DNA of 56,992 nt from NCBI GenBank assembly GCA_947085425.1, contig CAMTWK010000020.1, positions 1 through 56,992 on the forward strand, read 5' to 3'. This document shows positions 1 through 8,477 of this stretch, in pieces (position 1 is the stretch's first letter; every line of letters begins with the position of its first letter). This stretch comes from UKL13-2 sp947085425. GTDB lineage: Bacteria > Pseudomonadota > Gammaproteobacteria > Burkholderiales > Usitatibacteraceae. A model generated the notes under the pieces. The model was not told where the DNA came from and did not search any database. It saw nothing but the letters and a program-made list of their open reading frames with translations. The translations under genes were made by a program, and so were the position numbers.

Positions 1-72
1 ACCCCCCCGGCCCCCCCATCGCTCTACACGTCCTGTATAACACTCTTTCCCTACACGACGCTCTTCCGATCT
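1..72 (+). other. Untrimmed Illumina P5 adapter (sequencing artefact)
   Basis: Bases 40-72 are the 33-nt Illumina Read 1 primer site exactly, ending in gctcttccgatct. Bases 30-39 (gtcctgtata) sit where a 10-nt i5 index belongs. Bases 1-29 have the length of the P5 flow-cell sequence and end in the matching ctctacac, but are degraded into C runs as in a poor-quality read. This is library DNA, not genome. Coordinates downstream are unaffected, but the true left neighbour of the array is unknown. Confidence 0.97.
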
Positions 73-183
73 GGGAACATTTGCTCAGCATCAAATGGCG
101 GTCGGCGCTGCTCGGTTCATCCCCACGCGCGTGGGGAACATGGCAATTGTCCCCAGCGCGGATTGGATCAGCGCGTGCTTGGA
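73..183 (-). repeat. Inverted (fold-back) CRISPR repeat-spacer unit, probable chimera
   Basis: Bases 113-141 are a perfect CRISPR repeat in the opposite orientation to the rest of the array, and 73-80 are the end of another inverted repeat. The 32-nt spacer between them (81-112) is the reverse complement of the forward spacer at 275-306, with 30 of 32 positions matching. The two orientations meet in a 42-bp stretch (142-183), which is not a normal 32-nt spacer length. A fold-back read or amplification chimera next to the adapter explains this best. A true inverted array segment is possible but less likely. Confidence 0.8.
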
Positions 184-1740
184 ATGTTCCCCACGCGCGT
201 GGGGATGAACCGGCGCAGGGGTATGACGTCACCGTCTACACCGGCATGTTCCCCACGCGCGTGGGGATGAATCGATCAGCGCCGACCGCCATTTGATGCT
301 GAGCATATGTTCCCCACGCGCGTGGGGATGAACCGTCACCTTCTGCCCACAGACGGCGCACACCAACATGTTCCCCACGCGCGTGGGGATGAACCGCATT
401 CATGGTCATGCCTTTCGTGGTTTGGTGGATGTTCCCCACGCGCGTGGGGATGAACCGTTTGACGCCAAGCTGGCCTTGGAGCTTTACAAATGTTCCCCAC
501 GCGCGTGGGGATGAACCGTCTTTGCAAGACGCCATGTTCACATCCAGCCCATGTTCCCCACGCGCGTGGGGATGAACCGGTCTGGGCTTTGGTTCCTGCC
601 TCGGTGGACTGATGTTCCCCACGCGCGTGGGGATGAACCGGCTGTCGAGAGAGACGGCGAGGCCATCCGGTAATGTTCCCCACGCGCGTGGGGATGAACC
701 GGTGCGGACGGCATCGCCAAACTACGCGGCGAGATGTTCCCCACGCGCGTGGGGATGAACCGTGTTATTGAATGGTTTAATAGTGAAGTATTGGATGTTC
801 CCCACGCGCGTGGGGATGAACCGTTTATTGTTCATTGCAAATCCTCCGTAATTCGATGTTCCCCACGCGCGTGGGGATGAACCGTTCCAGCTTCTTCATG
901 TTGTACACGGCTTGATATGGTCCCCACGCGCGTGGGGATGAACCATCATCAGGCCAAATCCAGACGGGTCACTTGCCATGTTCCCCACGCGCGTGGGGAT
1001 GAACCGTCTCAAGCCTTTGACAAATTCGGGTGCTGATTATGTTCCCCACGCGCGTGGGGATGAACCGCCGGTGATATTTGTTCTCGCAAGGAAAAAAGCC
1101 ATGTTCCCCACGCGCGTGGGGATGAACCGTATTGCTCGCCGAGCGTGAGCAGGGCGTTGATATGTTCCCCACGCGCGTGGGGATGAACCGCCCTTTCAAC
1201 GTCGAGTTTAAATCCGCCCAGTATGTTCCCCACGCGCGTGGGGATGAACCGCGGCCGCACGCGCAGCCGGTGAAGCGCATGCGATGTTCCCCACGCGCGT
1301 GGGGATGAACCGCGCCCGCACAGTCATTGGTGGGTGGAGGCAAAATGTTCCCCACGCGCGTGGGGATGAACCGCCTACCTTGACGCCGACCACGACATTG
1401 ACGGGATGTTCCCCACGCGCGTGGGGATGAACCGCACAAGGTACATCGAGCTGGTCTTTTCACGATATGTTCCCCACGCGCGTGGGGATGAACCGGGGTA
1501 CGGCCAAATCGTGAGACCCTGCAAAACAATGTTCCCCACGCGCGTGGGGATGAACCGCTGCGGATTTTATTATCCTCACCCTCGACCGCATGTTCCCCAC
1601 GCGCGTGGGGATGAACCGCACAATCTCGGCAAAAAAACGACTGACGATGAATGTTCCCCACGCGCGTGGGGATGAACCGCCAAATATCGTTGTAGCGATT
1701 GCAGCGCGCTGATGTTCCCCACGCGCGTGGGGATGAACCG
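184..1740 (+). CRISPR. Type I-E-like CRISPR array, 26 forward repeats, 5' end truncated
   Basis: Twenty-six 29-bp repeats start at 184, 246, 307 and then about every 61 bp to 1712. Each begins ATGTTCCCC, has the self-complementary core CCCCACGCGCGTGGGG and ends in the 8-nt handle ATGAACCG, which corresponds to the ATAAACCG handle of E. coli type I-E crRNA. Spacers are 32 nt except three of 33 nt (213-245, 1068-1100, 1496-1528). Two repeats are degenerate: 246 (handle ATGAATCG) and 917 (ATGGTCCCC, handle ATGAACCA). Orientation implies transcription to the right, so the leader and newest spacers lie left of the contig edge and 1740 is the trailer end. No cas gene is in the window, so the type I-E label rests on repeat sequence and size alone. 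Confidence 0.97.
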
Positions 1741-2363
1741 GAGTTATAGACTGCGGCGGCCAGCGTTTCAGTATGTGTCAAACACTTACTTGCGAGTGAG
1801 GCAGTGTAGCTGACTAATGCCTGCGCGCAATCCACAATGCTTTTGATCGCGACCCACAAGGGGTCACATCAAAAGCGTAGCGCATACGCGCGACCGTTCA
1901 GAAAAAATGGCATTTTCGCGCGGCGAACACTAAGCGCACTTTGGTCAACACATGGGCTGGACGGCAACTTCGGCAGCCATATCAACGACAACTTCATTTA
2001 GAATCTCGAATATTCCGGATCGGCTGGTGGCAGCGGATTACCGGACCTTTCGCAACATGATTCGTCGCGTCTCGTCGATCGAAGTCAGACCACTGGCTGC
2101 CCTGCATGTTTGGACAAGCCAGGGAGCTGCGATCCGGACTGCCTGAGCACCCTTCTTTTAAAGTGTTTGTGGGCGCTGCCCGCGCCGACACGTTTGCCGC
2201 GCCGGAAAGCGTATTGACCGTGTATGGCACCAAGGCACGGTGATTGCCCTATGCCAACCGGTAAACCAAACGGCGGGCCAGTACGTTATTTTTTTCGTAA
2301 CAGCGCATCATTCCGCCGCAAGCACCAGCGTCAACCCATCTCTAAACTTTTTGAGGAACAAAA
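1741..2363. other. CRISPR trailer and intergenic region, no confident gene
   Basis: Just past the last repeat an interrupted hairpin (cttttgat at 1840-1847 pairing with atcaaaag at 1868-1875, gaccc at 1851-1855 with gggtc at 1861-1865) could end the array transcript, but no T run follows. A short open frame at 2106-2243 (about 45 residues, ending in LTVYGTKAR) has coding-like composition but no recognisable family and no ribosome site. It may be the 3' remnant of a lost gene. I see nothing else. Confidence 0.5.
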
Positions 2364-2624
2364 ATGCGTAATTTGATTAATTCACAAAAACTGCTCGTTG
2401 CATTGGCAACCGGCGCGTCATTGCTGATGATGACGCCCGCCATGGTCCACGCCCAAGCCGCCGCACCGTCAACCCCGGCAGCCGCGCCTGCAACGGCACC
2501 GGCAGCCGCGCCCGCCAAAGCCGCTGCTCCGACCGCAAAAGTCGAAAAATCCACCGCCGCTAAACCGAAAAAAGCCGCTACCAAGAAAAAGAAGGCCAAA
2601 AAAGCCGCTGCACCAAAACAATAA
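2364..2624 (+). CDS. Small secreted Ala/Pro/Lys-rich protein
   Basis: This 86-residue protein starts with an N-terminal signal peptide (residues 1 to about 29, hydrophobic core LLVALATGASLLMM, likely cleaved after VHAQ). An Ala/Pro-rich stretch follows, then a very basic C-terminus of repeated KKAATKKKKAKKAA type. It has no folded domain that I recognise. Such low-complexity periplasmic proteins occur widely in proteobacteria, and the lysine-rich tail suggests contact with nucleic acid or an anionic polymer, which is inference only. The start is supported by gaggaac 6-8 bases upstream. A strong hairpin terminator follows directly, so it is probably monocistronic. Confidence 0.75.
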   Translation: MRNLINSQKLLVALATGASLLMMTPAMVHAQAAAPSTPAAAPATAPAAAPAKAAAPTAKVEKSTAAKPKKAATKKKKAKKAAAPKQ

Positions 2625-2647
2625 CAGGTCGTTGAACAAACAAAAAA

Positions 2648-2670
2648 GAGCGCCTCACGGCGCTCTTTTT
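2648..2670. terminator. Bidirectional Rho-independent terminator
   Basis: A 7-bp perfect stem (gagcgcc / ggcgctc) with loop tcac is followed by TTTTT on the plus strand and preceded by AAAAAA. It can therefore end both the small secreted protein gene and the convergent ettA. Confidence 0.9.
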
Positions 2671-2697
2671 GTTGTTGCATCCGCAACGGTCAAAACC

Positions 2698-4362
2698 CTA
2701 TTTCAGCGCCTTGAAACGCACCCGCTTGGGTCGTGAACCTTCCTCACCGAGGCGGCGTTTTTTATCGGCTTCGTATTCGTTGTAGTTGCCGTTGTAAAAC
2801 ACCCATTGTGAGTCACCTTCACAGGCAAGAATGTGGGTGGCAATACGATCCAAAAACCACCGGTCGTGGGAAATCACCATCACGGTGCCGGCAAACTCCT
2901 GCAACGCGTCCTCGAGTGCGCGCAACGTTTCGACGTCCAGATCGTTGGATGGCTCGTCAAGCATCAACACATTGCCGCCCTTGAGCAGCGTGATGGCCAA
3001 ATGCAGGCGACCGCGTTCACCACCGGACAATTTGCCCACCAACTTTTGCTGATCCGAACCTTTGAAATTAAAGCGACCAATGTAGGCGCGTGATTGCATT
3101 TCAAACTTGCCCACCTGCACAATGTCGGAGCCGCCGGAGACGGCTTCCCAAACGTTTTTATCGCCTTCGAGCGCGTCGCGCGACTGATCGACAAACGCCA
3201 GGTTGACGGTCGGCCCGATCTTGACTTCGCCGCTGTCGGGCTTTTCAGTGCCGCGAATCAATTTGAACAGGGTTGATTTGCCGGCACCGTTGGGACCGAT
3301 CACGCCGACAATCGCACCCGGCGGAATTTTCATTGACAAGTTGTCGATCAATACACGGTCACCAAACGATTTGGTGACGTTGGTAAATTCGATCACTTCA
3401 TTGCCAAGACGCTCGGCCACCGGAATAAAGATCTCGCTGGTTTCATTGCGCGTTTGATATTCGAAGCTCGACAACTCTTCGAATCGTGTCATGCGTGCTT
3501 TGGACTTGGCTTGGCGACCCTTCGGATTCTGCCGCACCCATTCGAGTTCTTTTTTTAGATTGCGCTGGCGGGCCGATTCACTCGATTCTTCTTTTTGCAA
3601 TCGATCCGTTTTCTGATCCAGCCAGCTCGAATAATTGCCTTTCCATGGAATGCCCGAACCACGATCCAATTCCAAAATCCACTCGGCGGCATTGTCGAGG
3701 AAATAACGGTCGTGGGTCACGGCGACCACGGTGCCCGGATAACGCGCCAAAAATTGCTCCAGCCAGTCCACACTCTCGGCGTCCAGGTGGTTGGTCGGCT
3801 CATCCAGCAACAACATATCCGGCTTGGACAACAACATCTGGCAAAGCGCGACACGGCGTTTTTCGCCGCCCGACAAATTACCGACAATGGCATCCCATGG
3901 CGGCAGACGCAAGGCATCGGCAGCAATTTCGAGTTGGGCATCCGATGAATCACCATCGCCGGCATTGATGATTGCCTCCAGCTTGGCCTGCTCTTCGGCG
4001 AGGGCATCAAAGTCGGCGTTTTCTTCGGCGTATTCGGCATACACCTCGTCCAGCCGCTTTTTTGCGGCCAACACGCCACCCAAGCCAGCCTCCACCGCCT
4101 CACGCACCGTCATGGTGTTATCGAGCGGCGGCTCCTGCTGCAAATAACCGATCTTGATGCCGGGCATCGGCACCGCTTCGCCTTCAATTTCCTTATCCAC
4201 TCCCGCCATGATTTTCAGCAGGGTCGACTTCCCAGCGCCGTTTGAACCCAACACGCCAATTTTGGCGCCCGGAAAAAACGACAGGGTGATATTTTTGAGG
4301 ATTTGCCGCTTCGGCGGGACAATTTTTCCCACGCGGTTCATTGTGTATACGTACTGTGCCAT
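2698..4362 (-). CDS. ettA: Energy-dependent translational throttle protein EttA (ABC-F ATPase)
   Basis: EttA is a cytosolic ABC-F ATPase that binds the ribosomal E site and restrains entry into elongation when ADP is high (family knowledge). The 554 residues match the usual ~555. Two nucleotide-binding domains are clear: Walker A GSNGAGKST at about 39-47 with signature LSGGEKRR, then a second Walker A GPNGAGKST with LSGGERGR, separated by the charged ABC-F linker. There are no membrane segments. The N-terminus MAQYVYTMNRVGK is typical of EttA rather than of Uup or YheS. It stands alone and converges on the terminator at 2648. Confidence 0.96.
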   Translation of the reverse strand: MAQYVYTMNRVGKIVPPKRQILKNITLSFFPGAKIGVLGSNGAGKSTLLKIMAGVDKEIEGEAVPMPGIKIGYLQQEPPLDNTMTVREAVEAGLGGVLAAKKRLDEVYAEYAEENADFDALAEEQAKLEAIINAGDGDSSDAQLEIAADALRLPPWDAIVGNLSGGEKRRVALCQMLLSKPDMLLLDEPTNHLDAESVDWLEQFLARYPGTVVAVTHDRYFLDNAAEWILELDRGSGIPWKGNYSSWLDQKTDRLQKEESSESARQRNLKKELEWVRQNPKGRQAKSKARMTRFEELSSFEYQTRNETSEIFIPVAERLGNEVIEFTNVTKSFGDRVLIDNLSMKIPPGAIVGVIGPNGAGKSTLFKLIRGTEKPDSGEVKIGPTVNLAFVDQSRDALEGDKNVWEAVSGGSDIVQVGKFEMQSRAYIGRFNFKGSDQQKLVGKLSGGERGRLHLAITLLKGGNVLMLDEPSNDLDVETLRALEDALQEFAGTVMVISHDRWFLDRIATHILACEGDSQWVFYNGNYNEYEADKKRRLGEEGSRPKRVRFKALK

Positions 4363-4608
4363 TCTTTACTTTCACGTCTAATTCGGTCAACCGCTATTTT
4401 GCCAGTCCGACGGCCTGTGCGCGAATTTGCGCGCTGCATTTTTCTCGTCGAGCCGGCTTTCCAGTGGTATATTTACGAATTAGAACACCTTATCCAGCAA
4501 GGCTTTTCAGCCAGTTTTGGCTGTGAGAGCCCGCCAGTAAACAGGTTTTTATATTGGTAATTTTCGCGTTTTTCCCAATTAACATGGACATGTCGTCAGG
4601 AAAAACAA

Positions 4609-5067
4609 ATGAACCCGGAAGAAACCCCACCAGAAAACACAGCGGCAACGCCCACTTCGGCGATGTCGCTTGACGAACAAATCGCTGCGATTGACGGTGA
4701 GTGCAAGTTTCGTCAAATGAAAGTTCGCCAGGCCAAGTCGATGAAAGATGTGGCGCAGTTGAGCACCGTGGTCATTCGTGGTGAAGCGACCTCCCGCCAG
4801 TCTGAGATTCGCGGCTTAAAGCAACTGCAAGTCGCCTGTGAGGTGCGCATGCGCGAATTGATCGGCGGCCACATGTTGGAGCTGCGTAATCTGCGCGATT
4901 TGACGCGGTTTATTCAAATGCGCAGCCACTACCAGCACCGCGAATGGATTTTTCTGAAAGGCCCTTATCCAATGCTTTTTCGGGAAGCAGATGGCGAAGC
5001 CGAGCGGATTGAGCGGCACTTGACGCGCGAAAGCGAGCAACAGGATCAGCGCAAAAAAGGCCAGTAA
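4609..5067 (+). CDS. Hypothetical protein, charged helical
   Basis: This 152-residue protein has no family I recognise. The first 20 residues are acidic and Pro/Thr-rich. The rest is strongly charged and looks helical, with a central segment QLSTVVIRGEATSRQSEIRG and a C-terminal Arg/Glu/Gln-rich tail (about 127-152). There is no signal peptide or membrane segment, so it is probably cytosolic. The start is supported by caggaaa about 7 bases upstream. It stands alone, between divergent ettA and a small hypothetical gene. Confidence 0.65.
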   Translation: MNPEETPPENTAATPTSAMSLDEQIAAIDGECKFRQMKVRQAKSMKDVAQLSTVVIRGEATSRQSEIRGLKQLQVACEVRMRELIGGHMLELRNLRDLTRFIQMRSHYQHREWIFLKGPYPMLFREADGEAERIERHLTRESEQQDQRKKGQ

Positions 5068-5120
5068 CATCGGCCGTAGCAATCAACGCCGCGCCAGACC
5101 AGACGATCACGTCGGTCGAA

Positions 5121-5140
5121 TTTATCAATTCAGTGATAAA
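5121..5140. promoter_or_regulatory. Palindrome TTTATCA-N6-TGATAAA, possible operator
   Basis: A perfect 7-bp inverted repeat with a 6-bp AT-rich centre lies in the gap between two hypothetical genes. The size and symmetry suit a dimeric repressor site, but it has no T run and I recognise no regulator for it. Confidence 0.25.
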
Positions 5141-5254
5141 TGTGCGCTGCTTCACAGCAAAAAAAAATCATTCGGCCTCCAATGGGAATTGTTGGGCATA
5201 GCCGCTGCCAATCCGCTTGTCCCCATAACCCTCATTAAGCCTTGCCCCGCCCAC

Positions 5255-5524
5255 ATGGCCGCATCCTCTTACTACGACCAATCCGCCAGCCCATTGGAAG
5301 AATGTTTTCCGGATGTGGCTGCCGCTATTGTTCAACGTTGGGGCCACGCCGAGTTCGACCCTTATATATTGCGTTTGACTGATGCCGAAAACGCTGAAAG
5401 GCTGCTTCTCTGCCCGGAATACGGTGACGATCTGGCGCTGCTACTATCAATTCATCGTGATGCCCATCGTGACACGGTTGTATGCAACGATGACGAGCCA
5501 AAATTGCCGAAATTTTTTATATAA
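5255..5524 (+). CDS. Small hypothetical protein
   Basis: This is about 89 residues from the ATG at 5255. An upstream TTG at 5189 would add 22 residues, and neither start has a strong ribosome site. It is acidic, with no signal peptide or membrane segment. The segment AAIVQRWGHAEFDPYILRLT followed by ERLLLCPEYGDDLALLLSIHRDAHRD reads like a small cytosolic alpha-helical domain. No family recognised. It converges on the HDOD gene 35 bases downstream. Confidence 0.5.
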   Translation: MAASSYYDQSASPLEECFPDVAAAIVQRWGHAEFDPYILRLTDAENAERLLLCPEYGDDLALLLSIHRDAHRDTVVCNDDEPKLPKFFI

Positions 5525-5559
5525 GCGCATGCCAGTTTCAGCAACACGCCGACAAAAAA

Positions 5560-6420
5560 TCAGGTTTCTTTGGTCTTTTCCTGAATGATTCTCTGCCGTG
5601 CGACTTCGGGTGAAATGTTGAGCAGTTTCCCCAACATAATAAAATCGTCCGGCAAGGCCGGGTCGTCGCTGCCGTTGGCCATGTGCCGGGCAATCTTGGC
5701 GGCCAGCGCAACGTTGCAAACCTGCGGGTCCAGACTCTCCAACTCATTTGACAAGCGTTGCACCAATGACGGCAAATTCCATTCCTTGAATAACCCAACC
5801 TCCAACTCGTTGAGGGTGATGCCCAATATCTGGCGCTGCATTTCCTGGCTGCGCATGGTCGGAAACTTGTCACGCATTTCTTTTAAACGCAACGCCAGCG
5901 CCGGCGCAAATACCCAGGTCAATAACTCGACCGAATCATGCAGCAACGCCGCTTCGATCAAAATCTGAATGTCCAAATCCTTGCGGTATGCCGCCCAATC
6001 ACCCGCATAGTCGGCCGCGTTGACGCCACGCGCCATCACCCGCAACACGCCCAAGCGTGCGGATGGAATTTCTTTCAATTTATTTTCAACCGTTTCAAGC
6101 GTACCGAATTTGGAAAAAAACGGCGCGACCCCCATCATCACTATCGCCGCTTCAACGGTCTCGATTTCGCCCATTAAACCCAGCGATTTTTTTAATTTCA
6201 TACGCTCGGCCTTTAACACGCCAATCCATATGAGTGTTTTTAAGGTCATCAGCGGGTCGCGCACCACCACAGCGACAATTTCTCGCGGTGAAATATTGTC
6301 CTGATCCTGGGCGAATTTCGCCAGCTGCACGGCCGTACGTTGCAACACGGGCAGGTCGGCATGGGCATAAAAATGCACCCAGGCAGAAAGACTAGGCAAT
6401 GGTTGAGTAATAAATGACAT
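5560..6420 (-). CDS. HDOD domain protein
   Basis: A cytosolic protein of about 286 residues made mostly of one HDOD domain, a helical relative of HD hydrolases usually found in signalling proteins of proteobacteria (family knowledge). In view are the N-terminal helices (LPVLQRTAVQLAKFAQD), the central AAIVMMGVAPFFSKFG and the segment EAALLHDSVELLTWVFAP, where a catalytic HD protein would carry metal ligands. There is no EAL, GGDEF or receiver domain attached. I start it at the ATG at 6420; a GTG at 6444 would add eight residues. The partner is unknown. Confidence 0.8.
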   Translation of the reverse strand: MSFITQPLPSLSAWVHFYAHADLPVLQRTAVQLAKFAQDQDNISPREIVAVVVRDPLMTLKTLIWIGVLKAERMKLKKSLGLMGEIETVEAAIVMMGVAPFFSKFGTLETVENKLKEIPSARLGVLRVMARGVNAADYAGDWAAYRKDLDIQILIEAALLHDSVELLTWVFAPALALRLKEMRDKFPTMRSQEMQRQILGITLNELEVGLFKEWNLPSLVQRLSNELESLDPQVCNVALAAKIARHMANGSDDPALPDDFIMLGKLLNISPEVARQRIIQEKTKET

Positions 6421-6653
6421 CGAAGTGATATTTAAGGAATCCACACATCTTCGTCTTCGGCACTAAATGTGTCAACTTGAGCCCCCAACCGTTTGCGCGC
6501 CTCACACCAGGATTACCTACCGCTGCTGCGCCGGCTGTCCAGCAATGTTTGACAGCCAAAATACCAACGCCTATTTACCGAAGCGCACCTTCGCATCCGT
6601 CAGACAATTACTCTTGGAAACGCCGGAAAGTGAATCGCATTTTTCAAATCAAC

Positions 6654-6914
6654 ATGTTGCATCGCGTAGTTGTTGTGCTGGCAATTTTGTGGTTGTTGAG
6701 ACTGCTGACGTCTGCCACGATGGGTGGATTTATCCATATCCTGCTGGTCAATCCTCCGCCAGCAGAAATGACGCAACCACCGCAATCGATGCCGCATCCT
6801 GAAACATCGGCGCATGACCGGTGTCGGCAAATTCCATTCCGCGCACATTCGGCCGGGCGCACATCTCGTCAAATGTTTTTGGCAGCAACAAATCGGACTC
6901 TGCACCACGGGTGA
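6654..6914 (+). pseudogene. Truncated Lmo0937/DUF5670-like small membrane protein
   Basis: From the ATG at 6654 the frame reads MLHRVVVVLAILWLLRLLTS and then ATMGGFIHILLV. This is the first membrane helix, loop and start of the second helix of the Lmo0937/DUF5670 family, whose members are usually about 45-52 residues. The similarity stops at codon 6747-6749, exactly on the stop codon (6748-6750) of the minus-strand hydrolase. The frame then runs on through that gene as unrelated NPPPAEMTQPP sequence to 6914. I read it as a gene cut by a junction that brought in the hydrolase end. No ribosome site is obvious. Confidence 0.6.
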
Positions 6915-7596
6915 CCATTACCGGGCATTTGACTTCATTCCAAAATCCGGATAAATCCACATTCTCGATAGCCTGAGTCTTGAGCGGCATGGCGACTGCC
7001 GGATCGTACTTGAATTGCCACTGGCCGTCTGCGGTCGGTTTAATCAATGGAACAGTCAGTTGATGCCACTGCGCGTCAGTCAACGGCCCAAACGGGCTGA
7101 CCGCGCGCACCATCGCCACGGCAATCTCCACTGAAGGAAACACCGGGCTCGCCGTTTCGTCCATATATTCAGCCAGCCGTGCCAGCGAGGCTTTTGGAAT
7201 AAACGGGCCAATGTCATTAATAACCATACGGGTGATCGGTGAATGCGGCTGTGCGGCCAGCACCATGCCGATAATGCCGCCCATAGAGGTGCCAACCCAG
7301 TGAATTTTTTTCGCACCCGACTTGGCGATCAGGCGCACCATGTCCGATACGTATTGCGGAAAATTGTAGTCGGCCTTATTGACCAGCCACTCGGACTCGC
7401 CGCGGCCGGCAACTTCCGGGCATAACACCCGATAATGCGCCGACAGTGCTTGCGCCATGACATCAAAATCACGCCCGCAGCGGGTCAGCCCGTGCACACA
7501 AATCAATACATTTGGATTGGTTGGCTCCCCCCACTCGGTGACGTGCATATTGTGGGCACCGGCGGACGACTGGCAGTGAACGGAAAAGCTACGCAA
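6748..7596 (-). CDS. Alpha/beta hydrolase
   Basis: 282 residues with a complete alpha/beta-hydrolase fold. Visible are the oxyanion segment ICVHGLTR, the nucleophile elbow GTSMGG, an acid in RGAESDLLL and the catalytic histidine in TGHAPMF. There is no signal peptide, so it is probably cytosolic. The substrate is unknown; the fold covers esterases, lactonases and C-C hydrolases. It overlaps the end of folD by 8 bp on the same strand and so is probably translated from the folate transcript. Confidence 0.88.
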   Translation of the reverse strand: MRSFSVHCQSSAGAHNMHVTEWGEPTNPNVLICVHGLTRCGRDFDVMAQALSAHYRVLCPEVAGRGESEWLVNKADYNFPQYVSDMVRLIAKSGAKKIHWVGTSMGGIIGMVLAAQPHSPITRMVINDIGPFIPKASLARLAEYMDETASPVFPSVEIAVAMVRAVSPFGPLTDAQWHQLTVPLIKPTADGQWQFKYDPAVAMPLKTQAIENVDLSGFWNEVKCPVMVTRGAESDLLLPKTFDEMCARPNVRGMEFADTGHAPMFQDAASIAVVASFLLAED

Positions 7597-8467
7597 GGCG
7601 GGTCTCCAATTGGGTGGGTGCCAACCTGCGTTCGGCGGCGCGAATGGTGTTGCCGAGCAGCATGGTTATGGTCATCGGCCCCACCCCGCCCGGCACCGGG
7701 GTAATGGCGGCGGCAACCTTTGCGGCTTCGGCAAAATCAACGTCACCACAAAGTTTTCCGTTTGCCAGTCGATTAATGCCGACGTCAATCACCGCCGCAC
7801 CGGGTTTGATCCAGTCACCCTGGATAAAATTGGGTCGCCCGACCGCCGCGACCAGGATATCGGCACTGCGGCAAAAATCAGCCAGCCCCTGTGTTTTGGA
7901 GTGACAAATCGTCACCGTGGCACCCGCCTTGAGCAACAACATCGCCTGCGGTTTGCCAACAATATTCGAGCGACCCACCACCACCGCGTGTTTGCCCTCG
8001 ATTGTGATGCCTTCGTACTCAAGCATTTTCATGACACCAAACGGCGTGCACGGCGGAAAGGGGCTCTCATCCATCACCAACGCACCCATATTGGCGTAGT
8101 GAAACCCATCGACATCTTTGTCAACGGCAATCGACTCAATCACCGTGCGATCGTCCAAACCCTGTGGCAATGGCAGTTGCACCAGCACACCGTGAATGCT
8201 TGTATTGATATTGAGTGCCGCGATCACCCCGGTCAACTGCGTGTGTGTGGTGTCCGCCGGCAGGGCAATCACTTCGGAATGCATGCCAATGGACTCACAT
8301 GCTTTCGCCTTATTACGCACATAAACCTGCGATGCCGGATCGGCACCGACAATGACTACCGCCAGGCCGGGACGAATTCCGTCGGCAATCAGTCGATCGA
8401 CCCGAACCTTGAATTCCGCACGAAAAAATTCCGAAATAACTTTGCCATCAATCAATTTTGCAGACAT
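7589..8467 (-). CDS. folD: Methylenetetrahydrofolate dehydrogenase/cyclohydrolase FolD
   Basis: This bifunctional cytosolic enzyme interconverts 5,10-methylene-, 5,10-methenyl- and 10-formyl-tetrahydrofolate, using NADP (family knowledge). The 292-residue length is normal. The catalytic motif YVRNK (Lys at about 53), the substrate loop VQLPLPQG, the signature PCTPFGVMKML, the cofactor site VVGRSNIVGKP and the C-terminal TPVPGGVGPMT are all present. I use the ATG at 8467; the codon before it is TTG. It lies 10 bases after the 5-formyl-THF cyclo-ligase gene and overlaps the following hydrolase, forming a one-carbon operon. Confidence 0.97.
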   Translation of the reverse strand: MSAKLIDGKVISEFFRAEFKVRVDRLIADGIRPGLAVVIVGADPASQVYVRNKAKACESIGMHSEVIALPADTTHTQLTGVIAALNINTSIHGVLVQLPLPQGLDDRTVIESIAVDKDVDGFHYANMGALVMDESPFPPCTPFGVMKMLEYEGITIEGKHAVVVGRSNIVGKPQAMLLLKAGATVTICHSKTQGLADFCRSADILVAAVGRPNFIQGDWIKPGAAVIDVGINRLANGKLCGDVDFAEAAKVAAAITPVPGGVGPMTITMLLGNTIRAAERRLAPTQLETRLA

Positions 8468-8477
8468 CAATATTCTT

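Noticed and set aside
236..1859. Open frames through the CRISPR array encoding repeated SSPRAWGT / IPTRVGN / VHPHARGEH peptides
   Set aside because: They are translations of the 29-bp repeat, long only because repeat plus spacer seldom contains stops.
2342..2686. Minus-strand frame opposite the Ala/Lys-rich secreted protein
   Set aside because: It is the antisense of low-complexity codons. The plus frame has a signal peptide and ribosome site.
4363..4608. Intergenic region between ettA and the next gene, checked for a riboswitch or tRNA
   Set aside because: No cloverleaf, no conserved riboswitch core and no terminator-antiterminator pair visible.
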